This document shows positions 21,786-34,689 of a stretch of 64,000 nucleotides of DNA, piece after piece. The notes under the pieces are model-generated. The model worked only from the letters and a program-made list of their open reading frames with translations. It had not been told where the DNA came from and did no database searches. A program made the position numbers and the translations under genes. This stretch comes from Petunia secreta (Eukaryota; Streptophyta; Magnoliopsida; Solanales; Solanaceae). The first letter of the stretch is position 1; every line of letters begins with the position of its first letter. The stretch covers positions 10,558,001-10,622,000 of the forward strand of contig JARKIP010000053.1 in the NCBI GenBank assembly GCA_029990175.1, written 5' to 3'.

Positions 21786-24700
21786 TGTCATACCCGATTT
21801 TGGACTCAACTCGAAGCGAGTCGGGTTTCGGACTTGACTGGGTAACTCGTTTGAGTTTGAGAGTTGGAGTCGCCACCTAATATAGTTTTCTAAGGTGTAT
21901 TAGGCCACCTAAGTGTCTAAGGTCAAGTTAATTATCACACTAGTCTGATTAAAGAGATTCAAATGGGTAAGAAGTCCGAATGACTCGGGGAGAAGGTGTT
22001 AGGCACTCCCCCGAGTCCCACGAAAGGTGGTTCCCGCCCGAGCCTATGTTTTGGGATGTTTAAGTAAGGTTGTAAAAATTATTGAAGGCTATACTAACTT
22101 AAAAGGTCATTTTAGTGTCTAATGTATAAGAATGAATATAGCTATGCAAGACATATGCAAATAGGCTTTAATTTTACACAAACGACCTATTTCACGCCTA
22201 ATCGCGTTTCAAGGCCTCTAATACAAATACCTAATCGTAAGTATAATTAAACATGCAAAGATTGTTCAATTTCAGCTTACTTGGGCAATTTTAACACTTA
22301 AAACAATTTTGCATAAATGGATGGTTTTACAAATAATTTTCAGAATTAGACCAAAAACTAGATGGGTATTGTTTTTAAAATGAAATGTTAGCCATTTAGG
22401 GTCGGTGCGACTCATCATTAATTGTCGAGCCCTAACCTTAATGGCTATTTTATTTAGGGGTCAGTTTTTAAAATATATAGGCGAATGGGCTGTTTTTGAA
22501 AACGAGTTTCATATAAGCACATATATGTAAACAAAGGCTGCCGTACATAATTATAGATAGAAGTATGCATATACATGAATAATTAGCGATATAGCTTTAA
22601 AAATATGTATAATAGATTGTATATTTGACCCTAAAGACTTTATAGAATAGTGTATAGGAGCCTTGAGTAGTTGAAAATCAATCTATCACACATAAAGGCT
22701 ATTTTTGAAAATAGTTTTGGGCCCGGATTACTTATGTAAAGAGAGGGGCAGTTCAAATTTTACGGAAATAGTCCCATCTTAGGCAGTTTGCTCACATACA
22801 GCCCCTGTTACTAGCTTTTCAGATTTTCTCATGGAAGATTTCAGATAAACACGGTTTAAACCACAAGTATGCAAATTGGAACACCTAATTATCGTTTTTA
22901 TGCTATCACTTTGACGAATATGCATTTGTTAATGGCCTAACTTCGATTTAGCAATGCAAGTCTTCGTTTTAACATAATGATGCAACCACATGATGAGAGA
23001 GTTGAAGAAAGGCGCCTGTGTGGCCAAGCAAAGAAACAGTGAGCGTTGCTCACTCACACACAAATACAGGCAGGAAGTCCTAGCTAATACATAGATAGGG
23101 AATTCTAAAAGAGCGTAAAGCATGAATAATGCCCCGTTTCTTACGAATTAAGCTCAAGACTGCCATTATAACAATTAGAGGTTTGCAATTCCAGAACCCC
23201 AATACCAGAACCAACTTAGAGGACTTAAGCATTGACCCTATTAAACTTTTGGGTTCTCCTGTAGTCAATGAAACAGGGTATGGTCTGTCTGAGACCATCC
23301 AAACAAGCTGCAAGCACAAGATTAGCAGGGGAAGGGGGGAATGGGAAGCATGAATTGAGGCTTTATCAAACTAAAAGGAACTGCCATGATAGGCTGCAGA
23401 GACCCTTATCAATAGGGTGCAATCAATGCCCCTGCACTTAGAAAAAACTGGTATGATCTTGTTGGATCATCCTAATCAACTGGACAAGGTTAACAGGGAC
23501 TAACAAAAAAATAGAATCTAAGTATGCAATGTGTAGGCAAGCATAGACAGTTTAAACTAGGCAAATACAGATGGGGTGAAGCAAACAAACTGTCCAGATA
23601 TAGACAAATAGAAAGACATATGCAGTAGCTAGTCAAGAAGAGGGAGAAATACCTTTTGACAGTAAAAGAACAAGTAAGCAAAGTATGTATATTGATCAAT
23701 ACTTGCACAACAGAACCAAACAGCCAATAGAGCAAGTGTCTTCCACAGGTTGTGAGGAAGAAGATCAGAGAGGGATATGTGTAAAGTTTCAGAAGTGTTC
23801 TGTTGCTTTTGTTTTGTGTAGAAATCTGTGTGTGTTAGTGAATGAGAAAGCCAGTATTTATATAGGTATGGGGTTGCCAATTCAAATTCAACTGGGAGAA
23901 GCACATGTGGCAGTAGGATATTGTCTTCCAAAGTTAAAAGGGATTCTATTAGGTAGACTTACCAAGTTTAGTCCAATCAGTCCTAAAATTAAGGTAAATC
24001 AACCCTATGACAAATGTAGATTTCTTCTCTTAAGCATAATATTATCTTGGTTAACAATCAATAATTCAAGCATGTTTTGGGGCTAGGAATCACTTAATAG
24101 ATTCTAAGAAAAGTTCTAATGTGTACTTGATCAATTTGATAGGCAGTTTCCATCCAAAAATCATGTAATCATTCTAATCAAAGCAGCTAGGATCTTCCAA
24201 ATTATGTGGGTAATCTCTCAATTCAATGTTAAGTGAACAAGTCATGGATTCACACTGATAATGCTAAGTACCAAGAACATAGCTAGTTTTAAGCAGACAA
24301 ATAATGATTTTAGACTTTAGGTCAAATGAAGATGGTGTGAGACTTGAACTCTAAACAATGTCAATCACATAATCAGATTCAATGTAATGTTCAGTAAATC
24401 ACACAATCCATACAGGTCACAAATCGTGAAAATTTATTAATTGAGCATACACGTTAACACACATGAACTAGGCAGATCCTAAGTTCTAAAATGGTCACAT
24501 ATGCCATTTAGGAAAAAGAAAACAAAAGAAATCAGGGTTACCGTATGCCGGAGTTGGGTCGATCTTTACCCATCTCAGATGTATTCGCATGAAGGATTTT
24601 CTTCCTTCTTTGGTGATAGTGACACCTTAGGTTTCGTTCAGGCAAGATCAAGAATATTTTTCGGCGACTGGAACCTTTCCCCGATGAGGAGTCAATTTTG

Positions 24701-25402
24701 ACCCTCGTCAAACGGCAACAAACCATAGGGGTTTTGTAATGGAGAGTGGGAGGAGCATCTTGATGTAACTTGTTTTGGGTTTCGCCCGGGGAGGTCGCCG
24801 GAAAATGATGAAACAGTGGCGAGGCTAGGGTTTCAATGAGAGAGAAAAGAGAAGAGGGAGGCGGTGGAGATTGTGAGAAAGTGAGTGGGGGAATAGGGTT
24901 TCGGGGTCCAGCTGTGTAGTTGAAAAAGGAAATTTGATTTTTTACCGTTGGATCAAAGGGACGAAGGGCCAGGATGTTGCCACGTAGGCGCCGAAGCGTT
25001 TAAATTAAAGCTGATGTGTGAGTGCACGTGTGTATATGTATTTATGTATAGATACAATGTATAAATATTGTATATTAGGCGCAATTTTAGTATAAAGTCG
25101 GTATAAAATTATAGAAAAATTATGGAATTAATTTTAAAGTGTTAAAATGACTAGGGGAGCGTGTAAAATTGTAATCTTGGGATTTAAAATGATTTAGACA
25201 ATTTTTGTCCAAAAATAGAAGTAATTGCAGAATTTTGGTTAAGAACCCACATTTTATAAAAATGGCTATGGTTTGCGATGATGCTTTCGAAAATGAGGAG
25301 ATAATTTGAAAAAATTGACGGGGTGAAAATAAACGCACGATCTTGGGTCTAATTTGAAAATGATTGCTTTAAAAATAGGAGGGACAAAATAGGGTGTCAA
25401 CA
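21786..25402 (-). repeat. 3.6-kb LTR of Tat/Ogre-like element
   Basis: On the plus strand it begins TGTCATACCCGATTTTGG and ends AGGGTGTCAACA; TGTCA..ACCC and GGGTGTCAACA form the imperfect terminal inverted repeats. No ordinary gene is seen inside. A TATA box at 23855-23864 would place the transcription start near 23825, giving a U3 of ~1.6 kb and an R-U5 of ~2 kb. Confidence 0.65.
23855..23864 (-). promoter_or_regulatory. LTR TATA box
   Basis: TATATAAATA on the minus strand, in the middle of the LTR. A plausible promoter of the element; inferred. Confidence 0.5.
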
Positions 25403-28400
25403 CCCATATGAAAGAAGAGGCTGTGGTCCTTCTTCCAATAGAATATCCAAGCTAGGGGTGGGGGAAAGTGGTGCGTCTTTTGAGAAAGAGACTGGTCAAA
25501 ATGTTGGGGCTGGTGAGGGGTCTTTTTTTAATGAGCTTGTAGGTGCAATTGAACCTCCTAAAGAACCCACACCATAGCGAGATTCAACAGCTGAAAGTAG
25601 TGATTTTTCCACTGTAACTGGTGACATTTCTAATAGTGAAGATAGTTTGGATTCTTAAGACCTATTTGAGAAGGTAAATGCAGATTACGAGAATAATATT
25701 CATGAAGAATATAGGGAACTTAGGGATGTGAGAAGGATCTCTATTACAAAAAAGAAGAAGGATAAGGCTGCAGAACCTGATTTCATACTAGGCCAAAAAG
25801 GGGTAGATGTGGGGTATGATGAGACTAAACCTGGTTATGAGAAGAGTTTAGATGGAAAATTAGATGGTGATGATACTTTTTATCCATCTTATAAGGTTGC
25901 AAGTTATGAAATAGATAGTTATGAAGTTGATGATGAGTCTGAGGTTAAAAAGAAAACTAGATGTAAAAGGAAAAATAGAAAAAGAGTAATATTTGATCCT
26001 GCTTGTAAAAAAATTATGTGAGAGACTGGTCTAGCTTCTGAGAATGTGTATCAGCTTAGGGAAACTTTAACCATGTATGTCATTACTGAAAAGGTTCAAC
26101 TTGACAAGTATATTAATAAGAAAAGAAAGAGGGTGAAGTGTAAAAAACCTAAGTATCCTTGGCTACTGTATGCTAACTTTGACAGTAGAACTGGTGACAT
26201 TGTAGTGAAGAATTAAGGGCTTGTCAACAGGTGTGTCACCACAAACAAAAATAAATTCTGCAACTCAAAGTTCCTAGCCAAACATTACACGGCAAAGATT
26301 ACTCAACATCATGCCATTAGGATTGTTGAAATTCAGAAGATGATAAGAAAAAAGCTAGAAATGAAAGTTGGTAGGACAGTAGTTGGACGAGCTAGATACA
26401 GGGTGCTGAAAGAGATAATGGGAGACCATGAAGTAGGGTTTGCCAGGATTTTAGACTACAAGGATAAGTTGTTGAGGTCTAATCTTGGTAGTACATGTTT
26501 GGTGAAGCTGAGTGAGGAAACTTTTAAAGGTGGGAACGAAATGTTCAACAATTTTTACATCTGCTTTGATGCATTGAAGAAAGCTTTCTTGGCTGGTTGT
26601 AGGAAGTGTATTGGGTTGGGTGGGTTCTTTTAAAAAGGTGTTTGTGAGGGCTAATTATTCACTGCTGTGTGCAAGGATGGGAATAACCAAATTCTGCCAG
26701 TGGCTTGGGCAGTAGTTTAGTATAAAAACCAGTACATTTGAAGATGGTTTGTCAACATATTAAGAATTGATCTTGAGCTGGGAGATCGAGCAGATTTAAC
26801 CATTATAACAGACACGCAAAAGGTAAATTTCTGTCATGTTGTACTTAATTATTTTATACTTACTGTACTATACTATATTAGCTGAATATTTTTTTGTTAC
26901 GCAAGGGTTAAAAGTGCCCATAGATGAGTTGTTGCCAAATTCTGGACACAGAATGTGTGCTAGACACATTCTAGCTAACTAGTCCAAGAACTGGAGAGGT
27001 ATAGAGAGGAGGAACACATTTTGGAGGATTGTCAGATCTAATTTTGAAGCTGAGTTGAAGGAAAACATTGAGTATATGAAGAAATTATGGGAAGAGAAAA
27101 TAATGGATGAGCTGCTCTATTACAACATAGAGAGATGGTGCAAAGTATACTTCAACTACACCAGCAAGTGTGATAGTGGAGACAATAATATGGCTGAGAG
27201 TATCAACTCTTGGATTCTAGAAGCAAGACACAAGACAATCATTACAATGCTTGAAGAGATAAGGATCAAGATGATGAACAGAACAAGGCAAATGAGGGAA
27301 TTTTGCAGCAAGTTGCCTCTTGACATTTGTCCAATGGCACAGAAGACCCTAGAGGACAATATGAAGAAGTCAATAAAGTGTTCACCTATTGGGAATGGGG
27401 ATACAGGCTTTGAGGTGAAAGAAAGGGACTGTACACATACTGTAGACATGTCAAACATGACTTATAACTGCAGATCATGGGGGCTTAAGGGGATACCCTG
27501 CCAATAAGCCATTGCTGCATTTCATGACAGAGACTTAGACCTTCTAGGCCATGTTTCTCACTAGTAAAACAGAGATACATATATGGACACTTATGGCTCT
27601 TTTTATACAGCATGTGCTAGGAATAAAAATGTGGCCACATTTACAATTCCTTTAGTGATTCCACCAGAAATGAGGAAGATGCCTGTCAGACGAAAGAAGG
27701 TTTAGAAAGATAAAAGATTTTGAATCCAAGAGAGGAAAAATATCTAAAAGAGGAGTGGATATGACACACAGTAATTGCCATCAAAAGGGGCATAATAAAA
27801 GGGGATGTCATGTAGCACCACCACCTTCACGACCAGCTGGTGCATCAAGTGTTGGTTCATCAACACCACCACCTTCTACTGCTGCTTCATCAGCACTAGT
27901 ACCTTCAAAAATTGCTACTAGAAAAGGAAGAGCCAGGGGAATACCAGAAGACCTACCGGCCAGGTAACATCCTATTTGCATCTCTAATCCCATTGACTAT
28001 TGTTAGCTCCAAAATAATATAAACTGTTGTCATTCTAGGGTATTGATGTTGGTAGAGGAAGAGGTGCAACAAGCTTTAAAAGGCCAAGAATGGTAGGAAT
28101 GGGGTTGCTACAAACAAAAAGTGGATTTACAAATCCATAATATAAGTTTGCAAATCTTTATTTACCTGTGATGATTTAGGCAAAATAGTGTAAGTCAATT
28201 ATTGGTTGTCTTTCATTTTATGAAGCCTGGCGTGAGCACAAGGTCTGGAAAAAGGTTGGCTGATGTAACTGGAGACATTGGACATAAGCTTAGCAAAGGA
28301 TTGAAGTGGAAAGGAAATACAGCAGTTTCAACAAGTGGACTAAAACAAATGAAATCTCAAAAGATGAAGGAAATAAAGGCAAAGGATGCTGAAAGGGTTA

Positions 28401-28432
28401 TCCAAAGCCAGACTAATATTTTTAGGATGTAA
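25403..28432 (+). pseudogene. Mutator-like (MULE) transposase, degenerate
   Basis: DNA-binding, catalytic, SWIM and zinc-knuckle parts appear in order. An acidic N-terminal stretch is followed by the DNA-binding domain (CKKPKYPWLLYANFD, about 26140-26185, to 26330). The DDE part has FDALKKAFLAGC, CKDGNNQILPVAWAVV, TIITDTQK and NNMAESINSWILEAR. The first catalytic Asp, expected in an LDG motif, reads GLGG here. The SWIM finger (CRSW, GIPC near 27470-27505) is cut by a TAA, and the knuckle (NCHQKGHNKRGC near 27770) has lost its first Cys. Candidate introns lie at 26823-26905 and about 27964-28037. Open pieces are 25728-26021, 26340-26633, 27055-27507, 27755-27967 and 28202-28432. Several stops show it is dead. 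The left end abuts the LTR at 25402. Confidence 0.85.
26823..26905 (+). other. Candidate GT-AG intron in the MULE gene
   Basis: GTAAAT at the left, a T-rich tract and GCAAG at the right. It splits the conserved TIITDTQK / GLKVP junction of MULE transposases. Joining at the GT-AG borders leaves the frame off by one, so either the exact border differs or a base was lost. Confidence 0.5.
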
Positions 28433-28838
28433 TTAGTTAGGCTAGTATTAATGATTATTGCAGTATTCTACTACTATTTCTAGGATTATGCAGCTGTGTC
28501 TGCAATGTTTTTGGCCTGTTTTTATTTTGGCATACTTTTGTTTGATCTGTTATGTAACAACCATATACTACTGTTGAAACTTGAATCTCCAATTGAATCT
28601 TGAATCTGCAGTATATACTGCAGTTGAAACGTGAATCTTTTTTGCCAATGAAATGCAATTAATATTTCCTTATTGTTCATGTGTCTGTATTGGCAACAAA
28701 CCATAACAAAAAATAGAGTATTGTTCAATTCTTTGTTGCATTTAACACGGCAGTACCATAAAAAAAATAGAGTAGTCTTCCATCCTTTGTTGCATTTAAC
28801 ACAACAGTACTAATACAGAAGGGTGTTAAACCCAACCT
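28433..28838. other. Short spacer between the convergent MULE and GRF genes
   Basis: No gene seen. It contains a short duplicated motif (TTGTTGCATTTAACAC near 28733 and 28788) and would hold both 3' ends. Confidence 0.5.
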
Positions 28839-29448
28839 TCATAACAACATAAACATGAGACAAACAATACAACTAAATTGTGGAGAATTGATCACATCTT
28901 TTGATACATAGATCTCATGAAACCTATACCTTATAGCTACAATATAAACAAAGAAGATGATACACCACAACACATTCTCTTTAAACTTGGCATTAACCAA
29001 TTTGATCTTCCACTTCTTCTCCTTTTCATTCACCTTTTCAACCTCACATTCTAACTTCTTCAATTTCACCTAAACCTTGTTTTCGACTTGTTTAGCTGGC
29101 CTCGGCTTTTCAATGTTTTCATAAACTTTAACTCTACTCTCAAGTTGAGCCATTTTTCCAACAATTTCCCAATCACAAACTTTGATCTTGGATCAATTTC
29201 TCCATCCCTCCAACACCAAAAATCACATGATCTAGGATTCTAAAATGATGAACAAAGGGATTAGCTCAAGTCTTAATTTGAATGGTTAGTATTCACAAAA
29301 TTTAAAAAAAAAAATCAATTACCCTATAGTATGGACACACCCAATAACGTCTACCCGGATTCCTTGGGGTCCAAGATGTCATCATCACCAACACATATCC
29401 ATGGATACAACTGACTTCATCATTCAATGCAGGGTCCTCATCTTCCAT
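28839..29448 (-). pseudogene. GRF-type zinc-finger protein, two exons, broken
   Basis: Exon 1 runs from the ATG at 29448 to 29323 (42 codons) and contains SCIHG, then TSWTPRNPGRRYWVCPYY, the core of a GRF zinc finger. A GT-AG intron (29322-29240) leads into exon 2 with SCDFW, then SKFVIGKLLEK, then a coiled-coil-like stretch and a hydrophobic tail near residue 100 (VLWCIIFFVYIVAIRY). The first zinc motif reads C-I-H-G where C-x-C-G is expected. One lost base and a TAG near 29070 break exon 2. GRF fingers bind nucleic acid. The gene points toward the MULE transposase, tail to tail. Confidence 0.7.
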
Positions 29449-29640
29449 ACAAAGCCTAGTCAAGTTTATGGAAGACATTGTGAGCCTTCAAAGTTTCTTA
29501 AAGAAAATAAAAATTATAGAGAAATCAAGCTAAACCATACTAAATACCTTCATTTTCCAATGAAAAGATCTTATCATTGCAAAAAAAAATATATATATAA
29601 TAATAAATAAATAAAAATTGGCCTGAATCGTAATATGACC
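29449..29640. other. AT-rich spacer and possible start of the split LTR
   Basis: An A/T microsatellite at 29578-29617 is followed by TGGCCTGAATCGTAATATGACC at 29619-29640, which resembles the first 22 bases of the LTR at 39659 (16 of 22 by eye). Confidence 0.4.
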
Positions 29641-29932
29641 ATACATGATGTTTATATGTTGAATATAAAGTATGGAAAAATCGGATTTAAGTTGCGGAAA
29701 AACCGACTAAGAAATTGCGTTGTAACGAAGCTTTTTCAGCAATTAATTCTGTGTGTTATATGAGGTCTTTTAGGGGCATATACTATACCAAATTGAAGGT
29801 CTTGGAGTGTAGTTTCCAACACTTTTAACGGTTTGTTCATATAAATTATAGATAAAAAGATATGAGCGTCAGAAGTCAGGCCAGAAAAAGGGCCATAAGT
29901 GCAAAAGATGACTAAAACTGAAATGTTTCAAG

Positions 29933-29940
29933 TATAAAAG
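29933..29940 (+). promoter_or_regulatory. TATA box of solo LTR
   Basis: TATAAAAG about 300 bases into the LTR. A pyrimidine-rich start-like sequence (ACTCCTCC) follows. Inferred. Confidence 0.45.
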
Positions 29941-31200
29941 GAAAAATACTCCTCCATCTCTTCATTTCCAGAAACTTAGTGATAGAAGCAGTGTACTCTT
30001 GGGTGCTAAAGATATTTTGATGGTTTTGAAGAAAGAACATTGATCTTAGCTTGAAATTGAAGACAAATTACGTCAAAACGCTCTACGCGATTAAGGTAAC
30101 GTTATGCTACCTTCAATTTCGTCTATAGTTTGAGTTTTAGAATTACTTCATGGCTAAGTAAAGTACCCAAATTCTATGTTATATCTTGTTTAAGCTTTAG
30201 AAGGTGTGGAATTCAAAGGAAACAAGGTTTAGAAGCAAGAAACATCAAAGGTATGTAAGGCTAAACCTTTCTTTTGGCAAGGCATGTATCTTTTAGCTTT
30301 TGAAGCTTTTCTTAGTTCTAAACTTAGTGTTTCTTGTGAGAATCTGGTATGGTATCAAGGAAACCTTGTATATACTTAATTTGGTAGTAAAATCCAAGCT
30401 GAAAGACGTCCGAATCAGCAAGACAAAAAGTTTCAAAATCTGGAAAATCATTTTGATCTTTGGACAGCTGTTAGTATATTGATCATAACTCCTTGTACAA
30501 ATGATATTTAGATTCTTTAAGAATCCCCAGAATCCTAAGACATATATCTACAACTTTTATGAGACCATGAAGTCTATATCTTTGATCTACACTCTGAAAA
30601 TTAGGTCGAAATGCAGGACAGTGGTGTTGTCCAGACATTCCATATGCGAATTTGTTATGTCATCCAGTTGTCTCATCTGGTTATCCATTTAACATATTTA
30701 TGTTATCATTTTATCCGGGTATCCATTCCCGTGTATAGTATAGTGTTGGTTCTGTTTTGCGGATCATCCAGTTTCAGGGGAAACTCTGCCGAAATTTTTA
30801 TAGAAATTCAAAGAGTTTGACAAATTCTGAGTTCTAGGTTGTGTTTAAAATTCTATCAAGAGTTTTCTTATCATTCCTTGAGTCCATATCTATTGTTGCC
30901 ACATGTGTTATGCCTCATACATGCTTATGCTTATATTGTGATCATGTTATGTGTGATTTGGAGTCCCCCATAGAGGCTGGACATTGGACACACAGTCCGG
31001 TCGCGTGTGATACTACCCGTCTGGGGGATACAGCCCCTCTGGTTCAGGCGGGAGTTGAAACACCTAGTGTGACCGGGTGTCATTCACACACTCTGACCAG
31101 AGAGACTAGATATTACTGGCTGGGGGGGATATAGCCCATAACACCCACCAGGTTTGTTAGATACGCGTATATAGCCACATTATGCACTGCATGATTATAC

Positions 31201-31345
31201 ATGAGGCTAGTTCAGTTTTTCAGTTACCTGATTTGGGGGGATACAACCCATAACGCCAGACAGGTACTAGTTCAGATGTTCAGTTACCTGATTTGGGGGG
31301 ATATAGCCCATAACACCAGACAAGTACCAGTTCAGATAACAGTTC
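31201..31345. repeat. 60-bp tandem repeat in solo LTR
   Basis: Units 31201-31260 and 31261-31320 share TTCAG, CAGTTACCTGATTTGGGGGG and CCATAAC..CCAGACA blocks; a partial third unit follows. A related older copy lies near 31110-31160. Confidence 0.8.
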
Positions 31346-31520
31346 AGTTTTAGCTCAGTACCAGTTATCAGTTCTCAGTTTTCAGCCACCAGTTCTTAGC
31401 GCCAGGATCAATTGACAGTTATCAGTTCCAGTTTCTAGTTACCAGTTATCAGTCATATTGCAGTTATTTATCAGTATAGTTCAGCTCAGTCTTCAGTTTC
31501 AGATTCAGCTAGAGCTCAGT
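31320..31520. repeat. CAGTT-rich minisatellite
   Basis: Irregular repeats of AGTTCAG, CAGTTAT and TCAGTT fill about 200 bases of the solo LTR. Probably drift of a short tandem repeat. Confidence 0.7.
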
Positions 31521-32098
31521 TTATATTCAGATCATGTTTAGTACGTTCTTCAGATTTCCAGCTATATTGATATGCTCCAGCTCATATTTACATATCTATA
31601 TTCTAGCCTTACAGTTTCATTCAGCTATGATATATTATATGTTCATGCCTTACATACTTGGTACATATCGTACTCACGCCCTTTTCTGGGGCGCTGTGTT
31701 TCATGCCGCGCAGGTGCAGATAGATCAACGTTTGGACCATGTTAGTAGGCCATCTATCAGCTATTGGAGTCACTCCGCTTACTCCCGGAGTTACTTATCC
31801 TTTGGTATGTGTACAATCAACCAGCTTGGGTATGTCGGGGCCTTGTCCCGTCCTTTGTATATTCAGATAAGCACTCATAGAGGCCTGTAGATATGTCCCT
31901 GTGTGGTTCAGTCAGTATGTTATGTATGTCAGCTTATGTTAGCCTTGTCATCTTTTTGCATTGCATAATTCTCATCAGTTAGGTTTATGCTTATTCCGTT
32001 TATCAGTTATATTCATGGTTAGCAGATTATCGGCAGGATTAGTGATGATCGACACTTAGTGGTTGTCATCCGTCGCGGCCCTAGGTTGGGTCGTGACA

Positions 32099-34175
32099 TG
32101 ACCTATCCTGTCTTAATCCTGAGAATACATGCATATTAGGCAACTCTCTTCCACAAAAATATTCAAAAAAATAATAATAAAACTCTTATGAAAATATTAT
32201 ATTAGAAAATATTACGGCCAAATTACATTTCCGTGCAAAATAATGCGGGACTGGACCACAAACCCAAAATACTAGATTGTCTATGAAGCCTCTACTGATA
32301 AACTTATGCACTGTGCAGGACATGAGCTTCCTGGCTAGTTCACAATGTAATAAATAACTAAATAAGCTGACTCGAAAAGAAAGTACTCCACGAACAAAAG
32401 CGGAGCTTACCAATAACACTAGAAGTTAGCCGGAAATCCCAGCTTGTCACCTGCGTATCTGCAACACTGGTTCCTACATTGCGCCATAGGACAACATAGG
32501 TTCCCAAAAGAGATCGTCAGTATACCACGGCGATACTCAGTGAGTCTCAACGACCCCCCACTAAAGCGGTAACAAGCATTTTAAAAGAAACTCGAATGCA
32601 CATAATTTATTAAAACCATGAGAACATAAAACATTTAAAGACAACTGAAATAACTTGAAACAATAAAATCCTGAACGTTAATTATATATAAATATAGTTT
32701 CTTTTCTTTTATAAGGAGTACCAATTAACTTTGACATAACATGATTCCAAAAAATCACCGTGTGATCGGTACGGGTTCGATCTCCGCCTGATCGAATATG
32801 CCCCTTCACTGTGGTGCCACACAGTTCTAGATGATAGCATGCTGCGCGTTTTGTGCCTTGACCGTATCAGACAAATTTTATTATAAACTCCTACTCTGGC
32901 ACGAGTATTTTCGGGGTCAACACTAACCACTAAAAGTCAGGAAACCCTTTTCTTAATCTCAAGGTAACTCCCGGGGTCAACACAAACTACTAAAGGTCAC
33001 GAAACCCTTTTCTGAATCTCACGATAACTCCCAAATATTCTTATAAAACTTTACTTGACCGCGTTAAGCTCCTATAAATTCCTTGAACATAATCCATGAC
33101 CATAAACCATAATTTCTTGAGTAAAACATGACATGAATATTTGAAGGGATTATTCAATATAATTAAAGTAATTCTTTAGTCCATAAAAACTTGACATATA
33201 ATATCACATAAATTAACATAACAAAATATAGAAATTAATGTGTATAACTCAAAGATAAACTCTTGAACGATAACTAGAATAAGGTTTAGCTAATATGTAC
33301 TCTCTCGCTCTAATTAAGCACATATTAACTCTTGAAGGCATTTTATCAAACACTTTGTAAGCGGAATTTTGTGAGTAAAGCCTCTTTAGTAAAGGGTTAT
33401 ATCAACTCTCCTCAATTATTCCTCAAGACCAAATGAAACTCCAAACGACGTGTTTCACGTCACCAACCAACTACAACAACCAATTACGTAATCAATTTCC
33501 AGGTTTCAATTTTGTCCCAGTTCAAGAACTTAGGTTCAACTTCTAACTTTCTAGATTTTGGAAAATTTTGTTTATGAGTATAATCTCTTATGGTGCTAGA
33601 TTCTTATGTATAATAGTGTTATAAACATCAAGAATTCATAGAAAAATCTTACCTTAATGCTAACTTAAAGATTGGATTGGTGGAGTGGTAACCTACGAGT
33701 AACAACGATGCTCTCTGCTTTTGTATTCGCTAAGGGGGAGTAGGGTCTACTCTCTGGAAACTTTTATTCCTTTTTGCCCAATTTTGGGCGTGGTCCAAGT
33801 CCTATGTCCCCTTTTCGTTTTCTTTTTTTCCTTTTCTTTTAACTATTTAATAATTTATCTAGTAGCAAAATAAAAAGACTTAAGGCGTAAATTCTCACGC
33901 AACTAATGGCAGTGAGTTTCCCCTCTTTGCTATCTTAGGTCTTGGCAATTTATTGCCATTCAAATTTTAGGCCTTGGATATAGCTTTAGTTTTTAGCCCT
34001 TTTGCAATTTCTTCTACCTTTGAACGTAACCAAATGTTCTCTATCTATGATAAATACTTTAATATACTTAGGCACTATACGTTACACTTGAGTCTCACAC
34101 ACCCACAACGAGCTTATAAAAATCCTTTAACTTATCGACAAAGTCTCGAAACTTAGGAATTTGAGGAATGTTACA
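32099..34175 (-). repeat. 3' LTR (left copy), truncated at its outer end
   Basis: Aligns with 39730-42378 from CTGAGAATACATGCA onward, without the two MITE insertions. It ends TGTTACA at 34175. Near 32357 and 33951 it preserves the empty sites of those insertions. Confidence 0.88.
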
Positions 34176-34189
34176 TTCTTCCTTCCTTT
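34176..34189 (-). other. Polypurine tract
   Basis: On the minus strand AAAGGAAGGAAGAA directly before the LTR start TGTAACATTCC. Confidence 0.75.
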
Positions 34190-34689
34190 AAAATCATTTG
34201 TCCTCGAATGATGCTTGTTCCTCACTCCAAGGCCATTTTGTTATCCTACTAACTTGCCAAATAGCCCAAAATTTGACTAAGTATTTGATTTCATAAAAAT
34301 TTCGGCAAAGTCTCCTTTGTAATTAGACTATCCTAAAAAATATCCCTGTCATAAATACCACAACTACACCAGCAACAACCAATACACCATAGCAAGGCAT
34401 GCATAGGCACCAATAATAGCTCAAAATAATCACTACCACTGCGGCAAGGATGTAAATCTCAACAATAAATGAAATATGCTCCGACAAGGAGCTAAATCTC
34501 AATAATGAATCAAACAATGTCTCAATAAGGAGCTAAATCACATTAATCAATTAATTATACTCCGACAAGGAGCTAAACCACATGATATCTCATAATTAAC
34601 CAGAAAAATTTAAATACAAATTAAACCTTTATAGTTCACATACCTTTTTCTTCAAACAGATGGGATACCTTTTTTTCACGTCTTCCTCG
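34190..34689. other. 3' untranslated part of the chromovirus
   Basis: No gene seen. Short repeats of CAA(C/T)AA..GAGCTAAATC(T/A) with CTCCGACAAGGAGC occur at about 34475-34575, four loosely spaced copies. Confidence 0.5.

Larger units (their letters stand above)
20061..25402 (-). mobile_element. Tat/Ogre-like Ty3 element, 5' part (LTR, primer site, extra ORF1)
   Basis: Reading on the minus strand: a 3.6-kb LTR (TGTTGACACCC ... GGGTATGACA), a primer-site-like sequence, a ~600-base leader, then a DUF7745-type frame that breaks off at the neighbouring LTR end at 20060. Very long LTRs, a non-Met primer site and an extra ORF before gag are traits of the Tat/Ogre group. No gag or pol is left, so the group call is an inference. 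The flanking bases at the right end (CCCAT) have no visible partner. Confidence 0.6.
29641..32098 (+). mobile_element. Solo LTR, Tekay-like
   Basis: It ends GGGTCGTGACA at 32098, the same end as the intact Tekay LTR on its coding strand. Inside are a TATA box at 29933, GGGGGGATA(C/T)A(A/G)CCCATAAC repeats and a stretch of CAGTT-type repeats, a look often seen in Tekay LTRs. No coding part flanks it. The left border is approximate; the base pair TG expected at the start is not seen. TGACC at 29636-29640 and 32099-32103 is a candidate target-site duplication. Confidence 0.55.

Noticed and set aside
25398..25410. Target-site duplication for the 3.6-kb LTR
   Set aside because: CATTC lies before 21786 and CCCAT after 25402; they do not match. 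The left side is internal to the element, so no match is expected.
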